NCBI GenBank assembly: GCA_030015575.1
Contig: JASDDO010000026.1
Coordinates: 450,097,096-450,161,095 of the forward strand
Length of the DNA: 64,000 bases
Direction: 5' to 3'
Origin: Agapanthus africanus
Lineage: Eukaryota; Streptophyta; Magnoliopsida; Asparagales; Amaryllidaceae
A program made the position numbers and the translations under genes. A model generated the notes under the pieces. The model searched no databases. It was not told the DNA's origin and worked only from the letters and a program-made list of their open reading frames with translations. Every line of letters begins with the position of its first letter. The stretch's first letter is position 1. This document shows positions 11,286 through 22,668 of this stretch, one piece after another.

Positions 11286-13763
11286 AAATTAAATCTCCTT
11301 CTTAAAACATTTATTTATTTATTTTTTTCAATCCAATCCACTCATTTCAAAACAATTTTCTGGGGTCCAAATTTAAAACATAACACCCGCTCGATATAAT
11401 AAAACTCCAAAGTCACATACGAGATAAAACGCATCATATCGCAACAGTGTGCGTGAAATATCAAAATATATAAAACTCACATAACTGTAACTCTAACTGG
11501 TGCTATGAGAATTACTCCAGTTATGATGCAATTTGTCAAATACGAAAACCGTTGTTTATCTTAATTATACAATAATTGTCATAATCGTAGTGCAATATCA
11601 ATGCACACAATCAAGCGAAAATTCTTTTACATAAATCAATCTATAATATATCCTATCAAGTGCAAAGCAAGAAAACAAACTCAACCCTAATGGGTTTGCG
11701 TGCAACCTCAAATCACACATCACGGTGTGAATGAAAACAAAACTGCGTTAAGTGCAACAGGAGTGCACGAAACGATATCCACTGCATCTACTGTGCATGG
11801 AACAAAAGTGTACATAATAGTATCAAGTGCATCGGAGTGCGCAAAATCAACATCAAGTGCATCAGAGTGCACAAAATTGAAAATCAAGTATACCTAGGGT
11901 ATATATATATATAAAATCTCTTAACCATGTGCACCCGATGTGCACAAAAATGTTATTATAGTGCACCTGATGTACATAACACTCCAATCGAGTGCAGTCA
12001 CCTCGCACGAAATTCTCAACAAGTGCACCTGGTGTGCAAAAAACATAATCAATATGAATTAACTGTACATGGAAATATCATCAAGTGCACCTGGTATACG
12101 AAAAAAATAAATTGACCCTCAAATTCTCAAAATACATACATCAAAATTACAGACTTTGAGTTGCCCCTTCTTAAATGTTGGAAATGGATTATTTTAGATC
12201 ATAAAAACGCAAATCTCCAAGGACATCGAAGCATATCCTCATAAAAGTCGGAAGGTTTATACCACCGGAATTGGCATAACAAGGATTACTACTTGCCGTC
12301 TACCACGTTCTAACGTTCTCTGTCTTTGAATTCTGGTTCTCCTTGTGGATCTCTTACGTCAGGGTCTCTTCATACAATCGTTCGGTGAGGAGCAACGACA
12401 CAATCAGTCCTACTGCTGATACCCCTCAACACATCTTCTTGGCCAGTAGTCCAGTCCCTCGTAACGCAACATGCTAATGACTAAAATCTCTATCCTCTTC
12501 TTGTGTGCTAACAACTGATCCTGGGTCCAATCATACTTATTATCCACTTCCAGAAAGAATCCCTTTAAGTCTCCTTCTGATCTCAGCTATCCAGCCAGCC
12601 CAAAACTACAACTCATTATTGAATCCATTTTCTCTTTAGTAACAACTGTCATTCCTTATGATTTCCCTCCTGAAAGTTTAGTCGTACGCGTATAAGTATA
12701 TGTATCAAGTCTTCAATATCACCGGTGAGGAATAACTGTCCACTGAAACTTCGCACCATTCTCCTATCCTATAAATCTTCAATATCAACGACTTAAGGAG
12801 CGTAACACAATAATCATGCGAATGACAAGTCCTACTCAGTTGTGACTAAGCTTGGAGTCTTACCAAACTCAGGAACACGAATCTGACACCTATAATACTA
12901 TGTAGAAGAATCTGGCTGAGCTCAGCTTCTAAAACTTGTCCCAATTCATCGGAGGAAAACTTACTGCGCGATCTCTTTCTCAAGCGACTTACATCTGGTC
13001 TGAGCAAGATCCATCGGAAGAAGCAAATCAATTTCACTGATCTCGTATCGGAGCACCATAACGGATTGAAAGTCCAAACCAACCCTCATCTTAATGGCTA
13101 TGAATCCTTCTGATCCATCTACACTGGTAAACATCGCTAACCATTAACTTCGTGAATTCTGAAAGCAACGTCACAATAACCTCAGCTATGTTTGTTAGCG
13201 CTATCTGAATAGTACGCGACACCCGACCTTCAGAGAGGGGAAAACATCACGCCTCAAGTTCGGCTAATCTCCATCAATGACTATACCATCTGGTGCGGAT
13301 CCCGAAGAAACTCGCTTCTCATTAGAAACTAATCGAATATGAATAAACGACATGTCTCTATATCACCGGAAAGTCACCCTGGTCAGTCCTTGTCCCAGAC
13401 AAGCCTGCTCTGACCGTATCTCTAGCTGCAGCACCCTCGGCTCCCATAAATATGGTAACCGAAAAAAACAACATGCACTGATTAAGGATAGATCAACGGA
13501 ATGAATAGAAGGAAGATCTTAAGATATAAATCCTAAGGTAACTTAGGCGGAGTATCATATCGTAAATATGCCGTGGAACATATGTACGGTATGGCATTCT
13601 ACTTAGCACCTACTCCATCAACAAGGTCAATCCTATATAACGAAAGTTCGGGTATAAGACTCCAAAAGTTAAGCCTAAGTCCTATAAGGTAAATCCAGGT
13701 AATAAAAGCACATGCCTAGATCCCATATAGCCAACCTAGACTCGAGCAAAAGTTAAACCAAAC
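11286..13763 (-). other. Gypsy internal region without readable coding
   Basis: About 2.5 kb between polypurine tract and PBS, far shorter than a full gag-pol. Frames are under 80 codons and show no zinc knuckle, protease, RT or integrase motif. It contains the palindromic array at 11749-12104. It is either a deletion derivative or a non-autonomous element. Confidence 0.6.
11749..12104. repeat. Array of short degenerate palindromes (AAGTGCAC..GTGCA type)
   Basis: About eight to ten irregularly spaced units, for example CAAGTGCATCAGAGTGCACA near 11853, CATGTGCACCCGATGTGCAC near 11926 and CAAGTGCACCTGGTGTGCAA near 12019. Each is a short inverted repeat with a 5-6 nt centre. Spacing varies and units diverge, so it is not a CRISPR array. 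It lies 0.5-0.9 kb before the polypurine tract, a zone where plant gypsy elements often carry repeats. Confidence 0.6.
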
Positions 13764-13775
13764 GCTCTAATACCA
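13764..13775 (-). other. Gypsy primer-binding site (Met-type)
   Basis: TGGTATTAGAGC on the minus strand, one base off the Met-tRNA complement, three bases inside the 5' LTR end (..GTCGTGACCA). Confidence 0.7.
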
Positions 13776-13778
13776 ACT

Positions 13779-16700
13779 TGGTCACGACCCAAATGTGGCA
13801 TGTGACCAGCACTTAAATCACGTGACATCTAAAGACATCGACGCGGTTAAGTAAGCCAAAACCCGGAATCGAAACCCTTTTGAAAATATTGGAGGTGAGT
13901 TTAAACTAGTCATCAGATGGAATCAGTTTAAATAACATTTAAATTTAACTAAGTATATTTGAAAAGAATCTATGACGTTTTAAAAATTTGACAGCACCTC
14001 CTTTGAAAATTTTACATAAAACCCCGATACAACTACCACAATAAAATAGCATCCCAACGGGAGCTAGCTTACACATCCAAACGACGGAATAGCCAAACAA
14101 ACTATATCAGAAGTTGACTCTAAAGAGTGCGACCTCACAATGTCTAAGTCTTTCTTCTAAGTCCACAATATACCATTTCTAAGTTGATGGAGTTTCCACT
14201 AGATACAAGAATATATGAATAATCAAGAGTGAGTATGATACAATAATAACCCACTTACCAATCAATCATCGAAAGGAATGTGTGCCCAAGCCGCTGATAA
14301 TCCAAGCGGTAAAACCTGCAAGAAACTATGGCACAACGGGGATGAGTTGCCGACTCAGTGAATACAAGTATATCTAAAGGTAAAAATCGAAATGCATGAC
14401 GATACCTAGGTCATAAATATAGTACTACCATAATCTGTACAATATATTATATGATATGCCTATGTATCATAATGCAACACTAACTGTCATGCAACCCCAA
14501 GTAGAATATATATGTGTGTGTGTGTGTACTGCACCCCGGATCAGTCCTAGTCGAATCCAGTAAATGAAATCTAACTGTGTACCTCATGATAACAATCATA
14601 TCAATATATATGGATGTCCAGCATCGACATCGAAATCATAAATCTCTCGAGTTCAGCATCGACACGTAAATGCAGATATCGTCGACACCATCTCAATAGA
14701 TGATCGCCACCCGATATCTCCGGCTCCGATCGGTATCCCCTAGATATCCGCCGTGCCTAATCGAACCCCGGTCAGTATCCCCTGGATATCTGCCGTGCTC
14801 ATCTCTATCTCCGGTACCGAGTATCCTCGTTAGGCTCCCCGCCTATAATGCGGCTATCCTGCCCCTCGGCCTCGAACCGGGTCCACCATGTATCCCGCTG
14901 TATAGCTACCCCACTCAGTACGGATAAGTCACGAGTCCGAAACCGTATAGCTACCCCACTCGGTTCAGAATAAAACAGTCAGAAAATATCAAAACTCATG
15001 GTGGATGTTAAATCATCATCTTTAGAAACATCAAGTAAAGAAAGAGAATATTTGCATAGATTATCCAGATGATATATTATATATATAACAGTGTCCCATA
15101 CCACTGATATATATCATCAAAAGTAAAACGTTCAGAAATTCATAAAATCAAATATAACATTTATAGTACTGGTATTCATAATGCTTAACAGATAATAATG
15201 TAAAGTGCATAAATAAATCATACAAGCAATTAACGTATCGATTTTACTGTGTCATGGCAATACTAATGATGTGTAGTGTAACATACGCGTCTGTGCTCGT
15301 GCAGTATGGCAATCATTAGTATTTGTGCAAGTGTTGTAATGGTATAATAGCCTACTAATATCAACATCTATATACCTATTACGGAGTATAACAGTTCTAC
15401 AGAGACATGGCAGTACCAATGAGATGTGGTGTAACATACATGTACGTGCTGGTGCAGCATAGTACTCATTGGTATTTATGCAGTGTTCTATCAGAGTGTC
15501 AGTGTTACAGAAACGTATACTATCGATAACTATAATGCGAACATGTAAAGTAAATCTAAGCTTAACTAATTACTGTAATTTCCTGCTATGCTATATCATT
15601 ACCTTTTAAAAGGGAACGAAATGTTGGTTTAGAGAGAAGGAAGCTACCTTAGATTAAAATAGATATTTGTTTTGGAAATTGGCACCGCATCCTTGTATTT
15701 TATCATTAAAAGGGAAATGAATAGTAGTTTTTAAGAGAATATATGTCACACAAGTATTACATTCTAAAACAGAAAATAATCTAGCTCTACGAGTCTAAAG
15801 GAAAACTCGGCCGTTACTCGGCATATAAATCTCATCATTTCCAAAACATATAATTCCTTGTATAATACATCATTGTATCACTGTATTTGTATCATTCAGG
15901 TACGTCATGATTCCTCGTACAACTCCATCAATCATATCCATTTCATAAGGATCTAACGTCGCGTACGTATGTCATTAAAACTATGCATGAAACTATATGT
16001 AATGAAGGACATACTATATATGATACTATATCAATAACAATAACATCTAATTAGATATCATACTATTTTATTTATAAGGTTGCTGGGATACTATACGCCA
16101 TTCACCCGACTTCCCCCGTAGATGTAAATCGACTCACCAACTTGATGAGCTTGCTGAATTCCACGCTGCTAAGTTCGTCAACTCCGTCTCGGAAATCCTT
16201 CGCGATCGCACCTATAATTGTATTTAAAATCACACTGAAGAAAATATCATATTGAAAACCAAAATAACGAGCTAAGCACCTGTAGGTTAGAACCTACAGC
16301 TCACTTACCCACAAGATGATCAATTGCCCCTGAACTTAACGTAAGAACATCAACATTTGAGTTGCGGTACAGAAATACGGAAAATCATATCGAAATGTTG
16401 GAAACTTTAAATAAAACTCAACTAAACATTCCCAGATTTCTCTGTATGAATATTGGGACAATTCAAACAATACTAAAAATCATGATTTTCCCCTACAAAG
16501 GCACAGAAGAAAAACTAACACCAAACACCTATGGGGGGTCGACGAGCTCGGAAAAGGCCTAGATGTCGCCGGGTCAACCAATGACTTGGGGGCTTGGTCT
16601 TTAAGTTAAGTCTTATAGTGGTCCTATGATGCTTATGGTGTTGCTAGTTTTTCTAGTGCTTATACCTATTGGTTCCAGATTCCATTGAAATGAGATATCA

Positions 16701-17983
16701 CAAAATCCCAGTTTATGATACTGCACAACTAAACATGCTACGTGTCGTATATAGAATTTTACTCCAAAACTCATAATAGCTTACAGATTTAACCTACTGC
16801 TAAAATAACTTAAATAAACAATACCAAACATACCTATACACCTACAGAGAGATACCCTAAAAAAATAAAACACCCAACTCCCCTACAAATCCAACGAGCT
16901 CGGATTTTACCTTCTTATCGCAGGCCAAAATCCGAGGTAATAGGTTCGTATTCCTATGGGTTATTCTAGGTCCAATTTACAAGGTTAAGGCACTGTTTGG
17001 GTTTTCTAATTTACACTAAAATATAGCAGATTCAAAATAGAGCTTAATTATCCAAATACGATATATACTGTTATCATACCTCTAAACAAAAACAGTATTG
17101 ACCTAAGAACTGCAGGGTTGAAGTTATACCTATTGAATAATTCTCCAGAGAACACCAGCTCAAGAATCTTATGATGGAATCATCAAAGGGTTTTAGTGTA
17201 TTGTGTTTGATGAAGGGTACCCTTGATGAAGGAAGTCATTGCTCTGTCTCTCACTTTTGGTATGAAAACTTAGGAATTTCTTGGTTTGGGGCTGAAGAGT
17301 GTATTGTTTCAGTTGGGATAGCTAAACAATTTTCTAAGTATTATGTGTAAATGGATGAGGAGGCATGTAGAGAAAGCATGAGGTGCATGTTAAGAGGTGG
17401 AGGTGGCATGAGAGGAAGGAGGACGTGTCCTATAATGAAGCACGGTGCATTCATGCAAGGAGGAGGTGTTAACCTTGAAGAAGGAGGTGGAAAGTTATGA
17501 AGGAAGAGGTGGAGGATTGTGAGTATGGATGAGGTGAGTTGTATGTAAGGGTTTAGTCTAGATTATGATATATCAACCACTTCCAAAAAAAATAAATACA
17601 ACAAAAGAAAGAAAACCCTTTTTAATGTTACATCTACATCCATGCTTAAAATGAAATACTTGTCATGACACCTAAATATTTTTTTCTTAATATGAAATCA
17701 TATATCATGTTTCAATTAAAATCCATATGAAACAAAAGATATGAAATGATTTAATCTATCGCTTAAATGCCATTAGCTTAATGTAAAATTCAATATCATG
17801 TTAAAATAATTAAAATATCATTTTTATGACATCACACAACTTTATTCACATTCTACCAAAATAATAACATTTTTACGGATATAATTCCGATACCAAAAGC
17901 TGTATGTGATATCACTTTTATAAACTCATTATTTTTATATTTAAAATTATAAATTAATATTTATAATTTTCCAAAATGTTATA
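13779..17983 (-). repeat. Gypsy 5' LTR (about 4.2 kb)
   Basis: Runs from TATAACATTTTGG at 17983 (expected TGTAACA) to GGGTCGTGACCA at 13779 on the minus strand, with the PBS beside it. It is unusually long and apparently free of another insertion. It has a possible TATA motif (TATAAATA near 16073), a TG microsatellite near 14512, and two tandem hairpin units at 15259-15475. No gene is supported. Confidence 0.65.
15259..15475. other. Two tandem hairpin units with paired base changes
   Basis: Unit 1 pairs AATACTAATGAT (15259-15270) with ATCATTAGTATT (15312-15323). Unit 2, 153 bp on, pairs GTACCAATGAG (15413-15423) with CTCATTGGTAT (15465-15475), with one G-T pair. A T-A pair in unit 1 is a C-G pair in unit 2. 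Confidence 0.6.
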
Positions 17984-18973
17984 ATATGCCAGCACATGGC
18001 CCTAGGTCAAGTGGGAGATTGTTACTGTATATGCCCTAGAGGCCATTATTGTATCATACTGGATTGTATATTACTTAATGAAAGCATGGGATATTCACAG
18101 TAGTATAGACAGTCTTGCTCAAAATGGTAGTATGCTACTTGGTTTGTTTCTACTTCAATATGTGTATGTGTTTCTTTTAACATATCGCTTATACATATTA
18201 GTAGAGCCCTTAGGATCATTGCTTGATTACCAGCGTTGTGATGGCTTTCACACTAGTAGGGTCTGGGTAATCTACAGCCACATCCTTATACAGGTCCCTA
18301 ATCGTAGGATTATCGAGACGGGGCATCGATACTCCGAAGTAGACTAGTGTATATGCTTCTCATCCCAGCAGGGGAGATGGTCTGTACCACAGCCATTAGT
18401 ACGTCGTACTGGAGATAGTATGCAGGTGCTCGTTAGGTTACGAGTACACCGGACAGGACTCGTCGGGAACTGCTTGTTGGTACTATACCTATCATCAGGT
18501 AGCAGTTCCCAGGTGACATGAGTACAGCTTAGTCCGTTGACTTGACACTGCCACTTCTCCTCGAGTGTGTTCCCACTGTACTTTGATTACTACCCTACCA
18601 CGGCTCTATTGAGTTGTGAAAAAATAGGTAGTCGTTGGGTGCAGTCCCGAAGCACTTGGAGGCAGTGGCGGTTAGATAGGATTCGTCTCTCTCGGTATTG
18701 GGGGTTGATATCGCGCTGTATTTGGAGAGCCATTACGCAAACTCCCTGGCCAGGGCAAGCGAGATTTACTGGTTGGTACTCCAGTAGTTTCTTAGGGTGT
18801 AATGTGCTACACTCCGATACGACTTATACCGCTATTAGTGGTCTCACGTTTACCACCCCCTTGGGCCAGATATGCGATACTCTTAGACGAACAGAACAGA
18901 CTGTACGGAGATTGTCACATTCAGGCTCAGTAGGAGTTCAGATGGGTTTCCTCATCGGCCTTCTTATCGTCAT
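17984..18973 (+). mobile_element. Element H: 3' end of an older copia element
   Basis: The last pol codons (YASTWP then stop, near 17985-18005) are followed by the polypurine tract AAGTGGGAGAT (18009-18019) and an LTR starting TGTTACTGTATATG at 18020. This LTR aligns with that of element D until 18973, where LTR B begins. The rest of pol lies left of the gypsy insertion and outside the window; the rest of the LTR lies beyond B, also outside. H is the outermost host of the nest. Confidence 0.85.
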
Positions 18974-20434
18974 TGATAGTTATATGTATGCCCTAGAGGC
19001 CATTACTGTACATACGATGTATATTGTAGTGGATGCTTGGACATTTATAGGGAGGACTTTCTTACTCGACATGATATTATGCTATCCGGTTGCTCTTTAT
19101 CTTAATATGTACTATGATTGTCTCTATATTACATGTTGATAAAGACCTTAGGATGAGTACTTGACTACCAGGATTATGATGCAGATCATACTAGTAGGGA
19201 CAGTGTAGTCGCTAAGTACATCCTTCAAATGTTCCTAGTCGTAGGTGTATCGAGACAGGGCATCGATATACCAGAGTAGACTAGCGTATAGCTTCTCGAC
19301 CCATACAGATGGGCGATGGATGACCCCATATCCATTGGTGTTTGACATCAGAAACAGTATACGGGTGCTCAGTGGAGACTGGGTACATTGGACAGACTCG
19401 CCGAGAACTCCCACATAGTATTATACCTCATGTCAAATGGCAGTTCTCTGGTGACATTGGTACAGGTTAGTTTGTAGACCCGAGATCGTCATAGAGTCTT
19501 GTGTGATTCCTAATGTGCATTGATTTCCACCTTACCACGTTCAAGAGAACATGAAAAACGGTGGCTTTTGGGTACAGTTCCGAGTCACATGGAGGCAATG
19601 AGCGATAGGAGGGGTTTCGTCTCTCCTGGTATTAGGAGTTGATGTTGCGCTGTGCTCGATTGGCTATAACAGGAAGTCCTTGGCCAAGGCTACTTCAGAG
19701 ATATACTGGTAAGTGTTATTAGTAGTTTCTCGACCCGTTATGAGCCTCATATCAACACGACTTATCGAGTTACTGGGGTCTGTCGTTTACCACACCTAGA
19801 CGAGATATGCGACATATCAGACGAAGAGACCGGACTGTACGGTAGTGTTACTGATTGGATTCGCAGGAGTGTGAGCAGGCTTGCTTGTTGATTTTCTGAT
19901 CGCTCAATACCCGGGTGGCCGTTACGTTTAGCAGACCGCTTGAGGCTTGTGGGTGTTTGATATGATCATCACCTGCTGCCGGCGTATTGACGAGTCTTTA
20001 GAGTTCTACACACGAGTTTCCTGGCTCAAGAGAAACGGAGTAGAAGCACATATGTGATATGTGCGGGACCAAGATTGATACGAGTATGTGATACCGTATT
20101 CTATTCTCGTGATTTGTGACATTGGTCGGTTATATGCGATATAGCCGGGTTATCGGATCAAGTATAGATTTGATAAGTTGTTACACATGATATTAGTCGG
20201 TTATATATGATATAGCCGGATTATTAAATCAAGAGTTGATTTGATAATCTAATGTATAATTAAATATTTGATATATTACATTACATTAAATAGTATTAGC
20301 TCAGTTATGATTTCTTTTCTCACTAGATTGTGCACATTGTATATATGTGATATATGCAAGTGTACATGTTTGTGTCTTGTGTGATGATACATACAAGATG
20401 GGTGTATGAGATTAACATCATGCTAAGGTTAAGT
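18974..20434 (+). repeat. LTR B, first part
   Basis: Starts TGATAGTTATATGTATGCCC inside H's LTR and aligns with the LTR family of A and C. It is interrupted at 20434 by element C and resumes at 51356. The left target-duplication copy would be GTCAT (18969-18973). A 190-codon frame at 18567-19139 crosses the H/B junction and is a chance frame. Whether B is a solo LTR or a 5' LTR cannot be told here. Confidence 0.8.
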
Positions 20435-22654
20435 TGTTAGTTGTATATATGCCCTAGAGGCCATTGTTGTACATATGACGTATATTATAGTGGATGCTTG
20501 GATATATATATATATATAGAGGACTTTCTTGCTCGATATGATAGTATGCTATTTGGTTTCACTTTATCTTAACATGTTGACTTGTATTTGTTTACTGTCT
20601 TGCTCTCACATGTTGATAAATCCCTTAGGATATGTACTCGACTATTAGGACTATGATGTAGATCATACTAGTGGGGCCAGGGTAGTCAAAGAGTACATCA
20701 TATAACTGTTCCTAGTCGAGGGAGTATCGAGACATGGCATCGATACTCCAGAGTAGACTAGCGTATACGCATCTTAACACATATGATGGGCTATGTATGA
20801 TCCCATATCCATCGGTGTTTGACATCAAAGATGGTATACGGGCGCTCAGTGGTGACTGGGTACACTGAACGGAATCGCCGAGAACTCCTAGATGGTATTA
20901 TACCAATCATCAGATAGCAGTTCTCCGGTAACACTGGTACAGGTTAGTTTGTAGACCCGAGATCGTCATAGAGTCTTGTGTGATTCCCACTGTGCTTTGA
21001 TTTCCACCTTACCACGTCTAAGAGGGCATGCAAAACGGTGGCTTTTGGGTACAGTCCCGAATCAAATGGAGGCAATGAGCGATAGGTGGGGTTTCGTCTC
21101 TCCCGGTATAGGGAGTTGATGTTGTGCTGTGTTCGATTGGCTATAACTGGAAGTCCCTGGCCAGGGATGATATGGAGTGATACTGGTAAGAGTTATCAGT
21201 AGTTTCTCGACCTGTTATGAGCCTCACATCGACACGACTTATCGGTTATTGGGTCTGACGTTTACCACCCTAGACTAGATATACGACATATCAGACGAAG
21301 AGATCGGACTGTACAGTAGTGTTACCGATTGGATTCACAGGAGAATGTACAGGCTTGCTTGTTGATCTTCTGATCGCTCAATATCTGGGTGGCTATTAGA
21401 TTTAGCTGACCGCTTGCAGCTTGTGGGTGTTTGATATGATCACCACCTACTGCCGGCGTATTGACGATTCTTTAGAGTCCAACACAGAGGTTTCCTGGCT
21501 CTGGCAAAACGGAGTAGGAGCACATATGTGATATGTGCGGGAGCGAGAATAATACGATATGAGATACCGTATTCTATTCTCATGATATGAGATATAGGCT
21601 AGGTATATGTGATATAGCCGAGTCATCGGATCAAGTGTTGATTCGATGAATTGGTACATGTTATATTAGTCTGTTATATATATTATAGCCGGGTTATCGG
21701 ATCAAGTGTTGATTCGATAATTTAATGTATATTATATATGAGATATATTACATTACATTAACTAATATAAGCTCGGTTTATTAATTTATTTTTTCTCACG
21801 GGATAATACATTGATGTATATGTGATATATGTTAATTGTATTATTTTCTTTTATTACAAAATATATTATCTATGTGATATATAATATTGTAATATGTTAG
21901 GGTTACAAATGCAATCATGTATTAGGGTTTAAACCTAGTTAGGGTTTGGATTAGGGTTAGCTTTTTGGATGAAGCTTTCATGAAGCTTTGACTTTTGTCT
22001 TCATTCTTGATATTTTATGAAGATATTATTTAACCCAATCCAAACCATTAACTCTAGTTTATTCTCTACAAGGGTTAAGCCTTCATGCTTAACTCATGGT
22101 TGGATTTGTAACCACTACAATAATTCATTATTCATCACAAAAGAATTTGATATTCTTTTTCTTCTTCTTCTAGCTCTTGAAAAGCTTCACTACCCTTTTC
22201 ATTTGTGATCATAATGGGTGAGAAATTGAAAACAAAAGAGAGCAGAATTCTTACTTCATCATCCTCATCTATTCTAGCCACATATATTAGGGTGTTCACT
22301 TCTCTAATATGTTGTTTAGTGAAGTGTAAGCTTGGGTAAGAGATTCTTCAAGGTAGATCATCTTAGATCATAAAGACAACAAGCAAGGTGTCTCATTTAC
22401 ATCATGGTGCCACTCGAGAGTCGGAGTTCATGTTGATCGCAGCGTAGGGACCTCAACACGGAGCTTATGAAGCGAAGGAACGGACTACAAAGGTTGTAAT
22501 CCCTATCTCTTTACTTCTATGTATGTGATACAGTATTTGTTACCCTAGAAATTCTAGCAAGATTCATGGTTGGTTAGCTTTGCACCTCTCTATTTTTTAA
22601 ATTGGCATGAGTGATGCTACCAGACACTAGACTAGGTGCAGGGGTAACCTAACA
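20435..22654 (+). repeat. 5' LTR of element C (2,220 bp)
   Basis: TGTTAGTTGTATATATGCCC to ..GTAACCTAACA, followed by the PBS. The 3' partner is split by D (38878-39084 and 49330-51350). Confidence 0.95.
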
Positions 22655-22655
22655 G

Positions 22656-22668
22656 TGGTATCAGAGCC
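22656..22668 (+). other. Primer-binding site of element C
   Basis: TGGTATCAGAGCC one base after the 5' LTR. Confidence 0.95.

Larger units (their letters stand above)
9931..17983 (-). mobile_element. Ty3/gypsy-type element, non-autonomous or degenerate, left LTR split by element A
   Basis: Minus-strand order: 5' LTR 13779-17983, Met-type PBS, about 2.5 kb with no coding, a typical polypurine tract (AAGGGGGAGAGAC), and a 3' LTR from 11249 leftward, broken at 9931 by element A. The polypurine tract and the LTR end GGGTCGTGACCA resemble plant Tekay/Del-type chromoviruses (from memory). No protease, RT or integrase motif is readable, so the family call rests on the termini. It lies in the last codons of copia element H. 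The two LTRs match only over their outer 60 bp or so (see findings), so this may be a recombinant of two elements. Confidence 0.7.

Noticed and set aside
11749-12104. Possible CRISPR-like array
   Set aside because: Units are diverged palindromes at irregular spacing with no unique spacers of constant length, in plant retrotransposon DNA.
14512-14530. TG microsatellite
   Set aside because: Very short simple repeat inside the gypsy LTR; no sign of function.
17984-18973. Start of a separate new element at 18020
   Set aside because: The polypurine tract and pol stop just before it show it is the 3' LTR of an older copia element, not a fresh 5' LTR.
18567-19139. 190-codon frame
   Set aside because: Crosses the junction between LTR H and LTR B; cannot be an ancestral gene.
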